DNA of 29,803 nucleotides from Nitrospirota bacterium (GTDB lineage: Bacteria; NPL-UPA2; JAADIA01). Shown one piece after another: positions 6,695 through 15,377 of this stretch. Every line of letters begins with the position of its first letter. Within the stretch, counting starts at the first letter, position 1. The position numbers and the translations under genes are program-made. The stretch covers positions 1 to 29,803 of the forward strand of contig JAADIA010000070.1 of assembly GCA_013151555.1 (NCBI GenBank), written 5' to 3'. The notes beneath the pieces are model-generated. The model was not told where the DNA came from. It searched no databases and was given only the letters and a program-made list of their open reading frames with translations.

Positions 6695-8261
6695 AATTTT
6701 TTAGATGTTTTTTTGCTTTTTTTAGTTTTTGGGGGAAGGTGCCTTTTTTAAATTGTGAGGTCCATCCTTTCATGATAATCCAGCCGCCAAAACGAACCAG
6801 GGCGTTACGCCAGGAACGGTACCATATCCTCCATCCTGATTTAATGTTATGCAAAAAGAAGACTAAAGCCGGGAATGAAAAGATATGCAGGCCTACCATA
6901 AATATATATTTAAACCGGTAAAATTTACCCATAATTTTTCTCATGGAAGCTTGCATCTCTTCTGCCGTTAGAGGTTCATCGGGATCGAAGAGAGGAAAAT
7001 TGCCGTCATAGTATTCCCAACCTATGTCCTCGGTTGAGTAAACCCTGTTTTGCTTTTCGAGTCTCTGTCTTAATTCTGTCCCGGGTAAGGGAACAGGTAA
7101 CAAGACTTGTACAGTATCAAGTTTGGCCTCCTTGATAAAATTCTTAAAACGTTTTATGCGTTCGTTTGCCGACATCTTAAAATTTATGCCGTCTTTTAAG
7201 GGATAGCCAAAGATAAACATCCCGTGCACCAAGAAACCGAATTTATGATACGCCCTTGCAAGAGAGATCATGTCTTCGGGCCGGACGTGTTTCCGCATAG
7301 CCTTTAGTTCTTCTTTAATGGGCGACTCAAAACCAATGGCTACGGAGTTAATACCTGCCTGGCGCATGGCAGAAAGCAATTCGGGATCCATAGCTTTATC
7401 CAGTCTTATTTGAACGGTTACATCCAATCTTCGGCCAATGCTTTCCTGGTAATCCCGGAGCATATTGCAGAATCGTATCGTTTCATCCCGTTGTTGTCCA
7501 AAAAGGTCATCGACGATAAAAAAATGTCTGGCATCATTGGTTTCCAGAAGGAAACTAATGTTTTCCAGCAGCCGTTCGGGAGAGGCGCTTCGGGGCTTAC
7601 CTTTAACGGTGCAAAACTCGCAGTCCATACCACAACCCCGGATCCTTCCTACCGGGTAAAGGGTAATCCTGGCATAACGCACTAAGGAGAAGTCCGGTGA
7701 GGGCAACTTGTCAAAATCCGTCAGGAGCTCTCTTTTGGGAGTACAAATAATCCGTCCATTATCTAAATAAGCAATGCCTTTTACCTGATTCACATCCCGT
7801 TTGCCTTCGAGAGCTTCAAGAAGCTCTTTAATGGTTTCTTCTCCCTCACCAATAACTAAATAGTCAATACCGGAATTCAAGGCTTCAGCTATATTATCTT
7901 CAATAAAATGCTGTCCCCCGGCAATAGTAATAATCCCCTTATCTTTATAGAAACGAGCAATTTCATAGAGTCTGGGGATGGTGCTTGTCAGACCGCCATA
8001 CAATCCAAGAACATCCACAGGCCTCTCTTGTTGCAAAAATTCATGGTCGGCTCCGAAAAAATCGCTTTTAGGACCATATCGGCAAAGATTGTTTTCATCA
8101 ATAACTTCAACATCCCATCCTTGCATCTCATTTACAGCGCTAGCTACACAAACCGGACCCAGGGCCGTCATTGTCTTAGCAATATGAGAATAAATATTAA
8201 AGGCCGGATAAGCGGGAACAACAATTCTCAATCTGTGTCTTTTTTGGGATGAATTAAACAT
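6693..8261 (-). CDS. B12-binding-domain radical SAM protein
   Basis: The 522-residue protein fits the class B cobalamin-binding radical SAM layout. An N-terminal Rossmann-like domain spans about residues 10-155 (IVVPAYPAF, then VLGLYGG and IAGGQHF, then YLVIGEGE). A radical SAM barrel carries the cluster motif CGMDCEFC (Cys210, 214 and 217; CxxxCxxC). A C-terminal extension includes a hydrophobic stretch near 450-475 and a basic tail. These enzymes methylate or rearrange unactivated carbons in natural products, lipids or cofactors; the substrate here is unknown. The ATG at 8261 follows AAAGGAGG by 5 bases and is preferred over the ATG at 8282. It starts 24 bp after the ldh stop codon and is probably co-transcribed. 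The membrane-prone tail suggests a lipid or envelope substrate, which is inference. Confidence 0.82.
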   Translation of the reverse strand: MFNSSQKRHRLRIVVPAYPAFNIYSHIAKTMTALGPVCVASAVNEMQGWDVEVIDENNLCRYGPKSDFFGADHEFLQQERPVDVLGLYGGLTSTIPRLYEIARFYKDKGIITIAGGQHFIEDNIAEALNSGIDYLVIGEGEETIKELLEALEGKRDVNQVKGIAYLDNGRIICTPKRELLTDFDKLPSPDFSLVRYARITLYPVGRIRGCGMDCEFCTVKGKPRSASPERLLENISFLLETNDARHFFIVDDLFGQQRDETIRFCNMLRDYQESIGRRLDVTVQIRLDKAMDPELLSAMRQAGINSVAIGFESPIKEELKAMRKHVRPEDMISLARAYHKFGFLVHGMFIFGYPLKDGINFKMSANERIKRFKNFIKEAKLDTVQVLLPVPLPGTELRQRLEKQNRVYSTEDIGWEYYDGNFPLFDPDEPLTAEEMQASMRKIMGKFYRFKYIFMVGLHIFSFPALVFFLHNIKSGWRIWYRSWRNALVRFGGWIIMKGWTSQFKKGTFPQKLKKAKKHLKN

Positions 8262-8285
8262 ATCAGCCTCCTTTCTCTTCATATT

Positions 8286-9242
8286 TTAAAGTTTTAGTTT
8301 CCTGATAATTTCTTTGAGAGTATTTGCCGAATTCTTAAACTGCTCCTGCTCCTGAGTTGACATTTTCAATCTTAAGAACCTATCCACGCCACTTTTATTC
8401 ACCACGGAAGGAATGCTTAAACAGATATCATTAATTCCATCGTAATCATTTATGAGGGTGGATACCGGAAGAATAGAATTCTCATCTCTGAGTATTGTCC
8501 CGACTATCTTAACCAGGGCCAGGCTAACAGCATAGTAAGTAGAACCTTTTGCCTCAATAATTTTGTAAGCAGCCTTCTTCACTTCTTCAAAAATGTTCGA
8601 GAGTTCTTCTTCCCGGTTACATTGGTTACATTTCTTACATCTTAAACAATACTTATCCAAAGTCATCCCGCCGATATTGGCGCTGCTCCAGAGAGGGAGT
8701 TCGGTATCTCCATGTTCACCGACAATATAAGCATGAACATTTCTGGGGTCTACCCCGCAGTGTTCACTGAGCAAATACCGGAACCTTGAGCTGTCCAGGA
8801 CGGTACCGGAACCGATGACTTTAGAGGGAGGAAAACCGGAAACTTTCAAAGTTACATAGGTCAAAATATCTACGGGGTTGGAAACAACCAAAAGAATAGA
8901 ATCCGGGGCATATTTTGTTATCTTCGGAATTATTTCTTTAAAGAGTTCCGCATTGGCTTCAACTAAGTCAATTCTCGTGTGTCCGGGTTTTTGATTAATC
9001 CCAGCGGTTATCACTACAACATCAGCATCTTTACACTTGTCAAAGCCAGAGGAATAAATCCTGGTAGGATGCGCAAAATTTAGGCCGTGGCTTAAATCCA
9101 TACACTCGCCTTCGGCTCTGTTTTTGTTCCGGTCAATGAGAACAATTTCTCTGGCTAATCCACTTATCATTAAAGAAAAAGCAAAAGTGCTTCCAACGTT
9201 CCCGGCCCCAATTACTGCAACCTTGGGACTTAAAGATTTCAT
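8286..9242 (-). CDS. ldh: L-lactate dehydrogenase
   Basis: The enzyme reduces pyruvate to lactate with NADH. The 318-residue product has the dinucleotide motif GAGNVG (12-17), an acidic residue after the second strand (LIDRN), Gln84 in NQKPG (the lactate- rather than malate-dehydrogenase residue) with Arg90, and the catalytic His177 in GEHGD. Length is typical. A CxxCxxCxxC cluster (Cys199, 202, 205 and 208) sits in the loop after IGGMTLDKY; I recall a similar Cys-rich loop in the Thermotoga enzyme. The ATG at 9242 sits behind GAGGTGGAG; the upstream frame to 9305 adds a low-complexity tail and is rejected. A strong promoter lies at 9402-9430. The radical SAM gene follows. Confidence 0.88.
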   Translation of the reverse strand: MKSLSPKVAVIGAGNVGSTFAFSLMISGLAREIVLIDRNKNRAEGECMDLSHGLNFAHPTRIYSSGFDKCKDADVVVITAGINQKPGHTRIDLVEANAELFKEIIPKITKYAPDSILLVVSNPVDILTYVTLKVSGFPPSKVIGSGTVLDSSRFRYLLSEHCGVDPRNVHAYIVGEHGDTELPLWSSANIGGMTLDKYCLRCKKCNQCNREEELSNIFEEVKKAAYKIIEAKGSTYYAVSLALVKIVGTILRDENSILPVSTLINDYDGINDICLSIPSVVNKSGVDRFLRLKMSTQEQEQFKNSANTLKEIIRKLKL

Positions 9243-9401
9243 CTTCTCCACCTCTTTCGTAATTTCGGGCTTCGAACCTGGAGTTCTGCTCCCGCTCCTC
9301 TTCATACCGCAAAAGGAAATTCAGGCATTATAAGCCATACCAAAGATGTATTGGTTCTTTCGATTGTATTGCGCGGGAAAGGGTTTTGTTAACCTATACA
9401 T

Positions 9402-9430
9402 ACTATATCGCTTGCCCGGTTTTCTGTCAA
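9402..9430 (-). promoter_or_regulatory. Strong sigma-70 promoter for ldh-radical SAM operon
   Basis: On the minus strand TTGACA (9425-9430), a 17-base spacer and TATAGT (9402-9407) give an almost perfect promoter. Transcription would start near 9395, leaving a leader of about 150 nt before the chosen ldh start. Confidence 0.75.
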
Positions 9431-9551
9431 ATATATTTTCTGTGTTTTGCTCTTGGCCGGGGAAGCGAATTTTTCTTTACAAGCAGACAGATTAAGTCTT
9501 GGAGTTAAAACATTTAAAAATAAGACGGGGAATCTTGGATGGATTCAGATT

Positions 9552-10832
9552 TTACTCATGTCTCAGGGCTTCTATGGGATCCATGTTGGCAGCTTTACGG
9601 GCAGGATAAAGCCCGAAGATGATGCCTATAGCCGCAGAGATACTGAAGGCGAGGATAAGGGACCAGGGAGTGATAATCGTCTTCATTTTGGCAAAATGGC
9701 TTACCAGAAAAGGAATGGTTACTCCGAAAACAACTCCCAGCAGACCTCCTCCGGCGGAAAGGACCACTGTTTCCACAAGGAACTGGGTGACGATATCTTT
9801 TTTCTTGGCTCCCAGGGCTCGACGAATACCAATCTCCCGGGTGCGCTCGGTAACGCTGGCCAGCATGATGTTCATTATTCCGATGCCGCCTACCAGCAGA
9901 GAGATGGCCGCAATGGAACCAAGCACAACGTTAAATATCCGCTTTGTCTGCTCTGCCTGGCGAAGGAGTTCCAGAGGAATAATAAGCTTGAAGTCTTTCT
10001 TCTTGTGAAATCTCTCCAAGAGATTCTGAATAACTTTGGCCGTAGCGGGAACCAGCTCAGGGCTGGCTACTCTCACATTGATCTGGTGAAGTTGAATCCT
10101 TTCCATATTAAAACTTCCCGACTGGCGCCTGACGATAAGTTCGCCAAATCTTCTCCGGGCAGTGGTCAAAGGAATGTAAACATTGAAGTTGTATTCATCG
10201 ACAGTTATATTTGAACCTCCCCGGGCATTAGTCCCTCCCCGGTTTTGCATAATGCCCACAACTCGATAGTAATCACTGCCGATTTTAATCTCCTTACCCA
10301 GGGGGTCTTCATAGGCAAAGAGCTTCTTAGCAATTCCCGCTCCCAGGACGCAGACATTAGCGCTCTTATGCATATCGGTGAAGGTGAGAAACCGGCCCCG
10401 CGAAACACGAAAGTTGCTAATATCGGGATACCAGGGAACGGTTCCTATTACCTGACCTTCTGCAAGGCGATGACGATATCTCATATCCTGACGGATGTTT
10501 CGCATCGGGACTACTGCCTTCACACTGGGTATGGTGCTGGCTATTCTTTTTGCATCGTCATAAGTCAATCCATATTCCACAACAAAAGTGCGTCCGGTGC
10601 TGGCATTCTTATTATCGGGAGGTTTAACACTCTTAATAATGATGTTGCTGCTTCCTAAAATCCTGATCATCTTCTGAGCTTCCCAGCTGGCTCCCTCGCC
10701 AATGGAAAGCATGGCAATAACTGAGGAGACGCCGAAAATGATTCCCAGGACGGTCAAAGCCGACCGTAGTTTATGAAGAATCAGACTTTTGATGCCCAGT
10801 TTTATCATCCTGACAATACGAAAACTAACCAT
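9552..10832 (-). CDS. MacB-like ABC transporter permease (FtsX/MacB type)
   Basis: The permease of a mechanotransmission-type ABC exporter sits in the inner membrane and drives efflux or lipoprotein movement. The 426-residue product has the four-helix MacB layout: TM1 at about 18-42 (LTVLGIIFGVSSVIAM), a large periplasmic core domain (about 45-290), then three C-terminal membrane helices starting near 300. The conserved ERTREIGIRRALGA coupling region and a C-terminal PIEALRHE follow. No nucleotide-binding domain is fused; the ATPase is the gene just upstream, 15 bp away. It is the last gene of the sigma-led unit. The substrate could be an antibiotic, peptide, siderophore or lipoprotein; the sequence does not say. 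Confidence 0.88.
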   Translation of the reverse strand: MVSFRIVRMIKLGIKSLILHKLRSALTVLGIIFGVSSVIAMLSIGEGASWEAQKMIRILGSSNIIIKSVKPPDNKNASTGRTFVVEYGLTYDDAKRIASTIPSVKAVVPMRNIRQDMRYRHRLAEGQVIGTVPWYPDISNFRVSRGRFLTFTDMHKSANVCVLGAGIAKKLFAYEDPLGKEIKIGSDYYRVVGIMQNRGGTNARGGSNITVDEYNFNVYIPLTTARRRFGELIVRRQSGSFNMERIQLHQINVRVASPELVPATAKVIQNLLERFHKKKDFKLIIPLELLRQAEQTKRIFNVVLGSIAAISLLVGGIGIMNIMLASVTERTREIGIRRALGAKKKDIVTQFLVETVVLSAGGGLLGVVFGVTIPFLVSHFAKMKTIITPWSLILAFSISAAIGIIFGLYPARKAANMDPIEALRHE

Positions 10833-10847
10833 GGCGGTTCCTTAGCT

Positions 10848-11516
10848 CTATTCCTCTAGGTACCCATCCTTGAGCCTCACTATCCTCTTAGCTCTGGCGG
10901 CTACTTTGTCTTCGTGAGTAACCATAATAATGGTTTTACCCTGCCGGTTGAGCATATCCATGAGGTTCAAGATTTCTTTTCCCCTGGCCGAGTCCAGATT
11001 TCCCGTGGGTTCGTCTGCCAGAATAATAAGGGGATCGTTAGCCAATGCTCGGGCGATAGCCACCCGCTGCCGTTCCCCGCCGGATAATTCTCCCTGCCGA
11101 TGTTTAGCTCTCTGGCCCAGGCCCACCATCTCTACAAGCTCAAGACTACGCCGATGACACTCCTGAGGTGACCGTCCCTGGTAGAAAAGAGGCACTTCGA
11201 TATTCTCTATTACCGACAGTTGAGAAATAAGATTGTAGGATTGAAAAACGAACCCGATCCTTTCGCTTCTTATCTCGGAGAGGGCATCGTCGGAAAGGCG
11301 AGAGATGTCTATTCCACCCAAGAGATAGGTGCCTGCGCTGGGGCGGTCCAGACAACCCAATAAATTTAAAAGGGTAGATTTACCTGAACCGGAAGGACCC
11401 ATAATAGCGGCATAATCCCCTTCCTCGAAAGAAAGCGAGATATCCTTTAAAACCTCGACAGATGTCTCTCCCAGGAGGTAAGTCTTTTTTAGATTACGGA
11501 CTTCAGCAATGTTCAT
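10848..11516 (-). CDS. ABC transporter ATPase, LolD/MacB type
   Basis: This is the nucleotide-binding subunit that powers the adjacent permease. The 222-residue product carries Walker [10 protein letters not shown] (40-48), the Q-loop FQSYNL, the signature [10 protein letters not shown] (144-153), Walker B with ADEPTGNLD (167-175) and a switch His in VTHED. Length and LDRPSAGTY context fit the MacB/LolD family. The ATG at 11516 overlaps the TGA of the adaptor gene (ATGA), implying coupled translation. A longer open frame to 11594 merely re-reads the adaptor's end and is rejected. Confidence 0.93.
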   Translation of the reverse strand: MNIAEVRNLKKTYLLGETSVEVLKDISLSFEEGDYAAIMGPSGSGKSTLLNLLGCLDRPSAGTYLLGGIDISRLSDDALSEIRSERIGFVFQSYNLISQLSVIENIEVPLFYQGRSPQECHRRSLELVEMVGLGQRAKHRQGELSGGERQRVAIARALANDPLIILADEPTGNLDSARGKEILNLMDMLNRQGKTIIMVTHEDKVAARAKRIVRLKDGYLEE

Positions 11517-13237
11517 CTTTGTTTTCCATCCGGTGTTCCTTGTTCCATGCGCCGTTTTATCTCCTGGCGTTGCTCCGGCGAAAGCTTCTTCCACTGCTCC
11601 AGGAGTTTTCCGGATATCTTCGGGGAAATCTTTTTCTCTGGAATCCGGGCAGAACCGGAGGCCGGGGGGACCTTTTTCTTTTCTTTCTTTTTGGGAGAGC
11701 TAACCTGCATATCCTGGTCAGAGGCAATAACGGGTGGGAGAAGAAGCACTTTTTCTCCTTCTTTTAAGCCCTTCTTAATCTCTACGAATTTGTCGTTAGA
11801 CATCCCTACCTCCACCGGCACCGCCTTTACTTCCCGGCCGTGGACGACATAGCAGACCTCTTTCCCTTCCCGCATGGAGACAGCCTGGATAGGCACGCTT
11901 AATACATCCTTGAGGCGGGCAACGATTATTTCTACCTTGGCGGACATGCCCGGTTTGAGGGAATCGACAACTTTATCAACGGTAATGTTCGTACTGTAAA
12001 CTTTTAGGTCCGGATTGAGCCAGCGCATCTGAGTATCGGGCAGAATAGCCACTTTACTTACGGTGCCTTTCAACCTCATATCGGGAAAAGCATCAACGGT
12101 AATGATAGCTTCCTGCCCTATTTTGACCTTATCAACAACAGTCTCATGCACTTTAACATCGACTTGCATGGCGGAGATGTCCGGCAGGGTTATGATGGGC
12201 TGTCGTTCCCGGATCATTGCTCCCGCTTCAATGAGATTTTGGTTGCCTCTCATGCCCCCGCCGCTGGAGGCATACACTACTAATCCCGATTGAGGAGCTT
12301 TGATAGTGGTTTTCTTTACCTGCCTACCAAGTTTTGCTAAGCGCTCCTTTTGTAACTCAAAGGTAGCCTTCTGGGCATTTACCTTTGCTTTAGCCTGGGC
12401 AATCCGGGATTTGGCCCGCTGGATAACCCGCTCCAACTCTTTCTTAGCCTCTGCATAATCGGACTGCTGTTCTCTCACTTGCTTAGGGTGAGTATACTTC
12501 TCCAGCAGCCTCAGCGTTTCCTGAGCCGCTTCCAGATCCAACTCCTGTTTCTTTAAGGCAAGTTTGTCAGCTTCTAACTCGCTCCGGGTCACATAACCTT
12601 TTTCCTGAAGTTTTTCCGTCCAGGCCAGTTTATCAGCGGCTCGTTTAGTTTCTTCCTCAGTAATAGTGATATTAGCTTCTGCTTTTCTCTTCTCTTGAGG
12701 CCAGTCTCCTTCCAGATACTTGTCCAGGTCCATTTTGGCAAACTCTAATTTAAGCTCTGCAGCCTTAATTTTGCTCTCGTTCTCATTTTTCTGAATCTCT
12801 AAGGCTTCCCTGGCCTCGGTATAGGAGGCCTGGGCATTCTGAAAGGTGATCTCCTGCTGAGCATAGCGCTCCCGCAGATTGGCCGAGTCCAGAACGACCA
12901 GAACGTCGCCCTTTTTTACAAAGGTTCCCTCCGGAACGATACTGATAATGGTAGCTTGTCCTTCTACTTCGGAAACGATATTTACCGATTTCTTAGCTTT
13001 CAGATTGCCACTCTCAATAACAGAAATGAGCAAATCTCCCCTGGTAACGGTGTAGGTCATACCCGCCTGGGGATTAGTCCCGGATCTGGGCAGTCGGACG
13101 ATGATAAAGGCAAGGGAAATGAGAATAATAAGGACAACAACAATCTTCTTGATTGTTTTTTGCCTCATTGTCTGCTTTATCCCGGGCTCTATTACTTCTC
13201 CAGCCTGGTTAGTGTTATCCTGGGCTTTATTCTCCAT
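11513..13237 (-). CDS. MacA/HlyD-like periplasmic adaptor protein
   Basis: Adaptors of this family bridge inner-membrane transporter and outer-membrane channel. The 574-residue product has a short cytoplasmic N-terminus, one membrane helix (about 31-48), a split lipoyl domain (IVSEVEGQATIIS near 86-98, then TIKAPQSGLVVY), a long alpha-helical coiled-coil hairpin in between (about 120-310), and beta-barrel and membrane-proximal domains (IITLPDISAMQVD to about 520). Length exceeds typical MacA (about 370-400) because the hairpin is long and a Lys/Pro-rich linker leads to a C-terminal helix with LSPEQRQEIKRRMEQG. The start overlaps the TolC-like gene by 11 bp and the end overlaps the ATPase gene. 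Confidence 0.88.
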   Translation of the reverse strand: MENKAQDNTNQAGEVIEPGIKQTMRQKTIKKIVVVLIILISLAFIIVRLPRSGTNPQAGMTYTVTRGDLLISVIESGNLKAKKSVNIVSEVEGQATIISIVPEGTFVKKGDVLVVLDSANLRERYAQQEITFQNAQASYTEAREALEIQKNENESKIKAAELKLEFAKMDLDKYLEGDWPQEKRKAEANITITEEETKRAADKLAWTEKLQEKGYVTRSELEADKLALKKQELDLEAAQETLRLLEKYTHPKQVREQQSDYAEAKKELERVIQRAKSRIAQAKAKVNAQKATFELQKERLAKLGRQVKKTTIKAPQSGLVVYASSGGGMRGNQNLIEAGAMIRERQPIITLPDISAMQVDVKVHETVVDKVKIGQEAIITVDAFPDMRLKGTVSKVAILPDTQMRWLNPDLKVYSTNITVDKVVDSLKPGMSAKVEIIVARLKDVLSVPIQAVSMREGKEVCYVVHGREVKAVPVEVGMSNDKFVEIKKGLKEGEKVLLLPPVIASDQDMQVSSPKKKEKKKVPPASGSARIPEKKISPKISGKLLEQWKKLSPEQRQEIKRRMEQGTPDGKQR

Positions 13238-14894
13238 TGTTCGTCTCCTCTTGCCATAATCCTTTTTCGTTAACTTGAAGGGTGCCGATATCCCGCCAGA
13301 ATTCCAGCCTGGCTATGGTATGGTCCACTAAGGCTCCGATCAAACCGTTTTGGGCCTCGAGAAACGCTTCCTGGGAGTCTAAAAGGTCTCTCGTATTCAC
13401 CCGGCCGGCCTGAAGAAGAAGGGTTGTGCTCTCTACCCGCTTTGCGGCCAGAGTGACACTCAATTTCTGAATATTATAGCTTTCCTCAGCTTGCAGCAGG
13501 CGGCGATATGCTTGTCTGACCTCAAGCTTTATATTATCTTCAAAGCTGAAGAGAGTCCGTTTCTGGCGGTCCAGGCTAATAAGAGATTTTCGGTAAGTGT
13601 TCCGTTCCTGCCGGCGATTCAGGGGAAGCCCGACATTAAGCTTGGTGCTATAGGTTCCTTTCTGGAAACGGAAATCGGTCATACTTGTCGGGGGAGCTGA
13701 ATTCACATCTGCAGATAAAGATAGGCTTACATCCGTTCTCAATCCATTTTTAGCCAGGAGTACCTGGCGCTCGGCATCTTCAACTTGGTCGCGGACGTTC
13801 ATTAAATCGAGCCGGTTCCGGAGGGCTGTCTTGACAGCCCCTTCAGTCTGAATTCCGAGAGAAGTGATGCCCTTCCGGACAAGACGGGTAAGCTCTGACT
13901 CATCAAGGATGATCTGAGCATCTGTAGGTAATCCCAGAGTTATCTTGAAACGGTCCAGAAGACGCTCGTCCTCCTCTTTGACCCGAATCCAACGATTCTT
14001 GGCCCTCAGTTCATTTTGCTTTGCTTGATCCACCTGAAATTCAGGAAGCCTTCCCGCTTGCGCCATCAATCGGGACCGTTTGCTTGATTCAATAAGGTTC
14101 TGATAATTATTGAATTCGTTTTTTACCACATCGTTTTGCTGAAGTACCCGGTAGTAATCAGTGGCAATCTGGACTGTAAAAGTTCTCTGGTATCTGGCAA
14201 ATGAGCGAACCTGGTAAAGGACATTTCTCTCTGCCTGGGTAAGGTTTTCCTGGGCTATCCGGCGCCCGGCACCCCGGGTGAGAGGTTGGATAATGCCCAG
14301 GGAGAGAAGAGAAGAAGCGCTCTTGCGAGGGTCGCCGGTAAAATAACGCAGGACGTCCAATCCCAAATCGACTCCTATCTCAGCCCCGCTTGCCAGGAGT
14401 TGTTTAAGACCAAAATCGGCCCCGCCCGTCCCGTAACGTTCGTTCCCCTGTTTAGTAACCCCGGCCGAAAGGCTGCCGTTAAATCTCGGGCCCCACTTAT
14501 ATTTCTGATAGGTCAGGTCCAGAGCCGCCAGGTAAAGGTCTTCTTTTTTACTTTGATATTCCCGGCTGTCCTTTACGGCAATCTCCAGGGAACGGGCCAG
14601 GGAGAGGATAGGAATTTTCCGTTTCCCCTTCTCTGTTTTTGGCTCCGGCTTGCCGAAAGGATTAATCTTCTTTTGCTCAATGGTGAAATTGCTATTATTG
14701 ATGTTAAGTGCTTCCTTCTGCTTCTGCCGGATTATCCGGTAAGTTTCCTTGTCCGCATCCTGCCGGTAATGAGCCGTGCTGCAACCTGAGGCGTAAAGGA
14801 CTAAGGCCAGGATAAAAAGGGAAGAAAAAGTTAACTTTATTTTTCTCCAACTTCCTTTATTTTCAGAAAAACGTGTCCTGTTACCGGCTCTCAT
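13227..14894 (-). CDS. TolC-family outer-membrane efflux lipoprotein
   Basis: Outer-membrane factors form the trimeric exit duct of tripartite pumps. The 555-residue product has a basic N-terminus, a hydrophobic signal and a lipobox (LYASGC, Cys about 38), as in acylated TolC relatives. The mature part has two long helical stretches around beta segments. The first repeat is near 90-300 (SLARSLEIAV and later ERNVLYQVRSF) and the second near 330-540 (GAVKTALRNRLDL and later AGRVNTRDLLDSQ), which is the OEP double repeat. The ATG at 14894 overlaps the stop of the Spy-like gene (ATGA) with GAGGATAA just before it. Confidence 0.87.
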   Translation of the reverse strand: MRAGNRTRFSENKGSWRKIKLTFSSLFILALVLYASGCSTAHYRQDADKETYRIIRQKQKEALNINNSNFTIEQKKINPFGKPEPKTEKGKRKIPILSLARSLEIAVKDSREYQSKKEDLYLAALDLTYQKYKWGPRFNGSLSAGVTKQGNERYGTGGADFGLKQLLASGAEIGVDLGLDVLRYFTGDPRKSASSLLSLGIIQPLTRGAGRRIAQENLTQAERNVLYQVRSFARYQRTFTVQIATDYYRVLQQNDVVKNEFNNYQNLIESSKRSRLMAQAGRLPEFQVDQAKQNELRAKNRWIRVKEEDERLLDRFKITLGLPTDAQIILDESELTRLVRKGITSLGIQTEGAVKTALRNRLDLMNVRDQVEDAERQVLLAKNGLRTDVSLSLSADVNSAPPTSMTDFRFQKGTYSTKLNVGLPLNRRQERNTYRKSLISLDRQKRTLFSFEDNIKLEVRQAYRRLLQAEESYNIQKLSVTLAAKRVESTTLLLQAGRVNTRDLLDSQEAFLEAQNGLIGALVDHTIARLEFWRDIGTLQVNEKGLWQEETNNGE

Positions 14895-15298
14895 TTTATC
14901 CTCTGTTTATACTTTTTTTCCCATTCCCGCATTTTCTTATCGGATTTCCGGCAAATCTTATCAAACTTTGCCTGTTGTTCCGGATTAAGGACGGCTCTGA
15001 TCTCTTCCCGGGAAGAAGATTTAATCTTTGCGAATTTGCTTATCATTTCGCTTCTAAATTGAGCAATCCGGGCCTTCTTCTCTTCCAGAATCTTGCTTAC
15101 TAACTCCTGCTGCCGAGAATCAAGATGAAGTTCGTCTGTAAAACGTTTTATAAGAGTTTCCGGAGCCGAGCTTCTCCCGTGGCGATAGACAGGTCTTCTT
15201 CTCTTCTGCTCCATCCTCCCGGCTAAGACCCCTATTCCCAGGCCCAGGACTAAAACAATGACCATAAGCACTACTATCTGCTTCTTGGTGTTTACCAT
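14891..15298 (-). CDS. Spy/CpxP-like periplasmic protein
   Basis: The 135-residue product has an N-terminal membrane anchor or signal (about 8-26, LMVIVLVLGLGIGVLAG) followed by a basic, all-helical domain. This carries the spaced motif LDSRQQELVSKIL and, later, LNPEQQAKFDKI, the LTxxQ-type pattern of Spy, CpxP and CnrX-like proteins. Such proteins are periplasmic chaperones or stress/metal sensors. Few His, Cys or Met residues are present, which argues against a CnrX-style metal site. It sits between an ECF sigma/anti-sigma pair and an exporter, so a sensing or feedback role is plausible. GGAGG lies before the ATG, just after a perfect palindrome. Confidence 0.75.
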   Translation of the reverse strand: MVNTKKQIVVLMVIVLVLGLGIGVLAGRMEQKRRRPVYRHGRSSAPETLIKRFTDELHLDSRQQELVSKILEEKKARIAQFRSEMISKFAKIKSSSREEIRAVLNPEQQAKFDKICRKSDKKMREWEKKYKQRIK

Positions 15299-15310
15299 TT
15301 TAATCCTCCC

Positions 15311-15330
15311 GGTATAATATTCATTATACC
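15311..15330. promoter_or_regulatory. Perfect 20-bp palindrome before the Spy-like gene
   Basis: GGTATAAT-ATTC-ATTATACC has 8-bp perfect arms. On the minus strand it embeds a TATAAT that could be a -10 box, with only a poor -35 upstream. It sits just before the GGAGG of the Spy-like gene and marks the only sizeable gap in the seven-gene unit. It could be an operator over an internal promoter or an RNA hairpin. Confidence 0.5.
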
Positions 15331-15377
15331 TGTTATCCTCTCTATAATATAATCAGATACCTATTAGATATTTAAAA

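Noticed and set aside
9510-9540. Terminator after the MacB-like gene
   Set aside because: On the minus strand AAGA-N7-TCTT followed by ATTTTT is only a 4-bp stem, too weak to call.
9447-10214. 255-codon plus-strand frame opposite the MacB-like permease
   Set aside because: It is the complement of a clear permease gene, has no recognisable domain and no good ribosome-binding site.
14286-14789. 167-codon plus-strand frame opposite the TolC-like gene
   Set aside because: It mirrors a well-supported gene and shows no family features.
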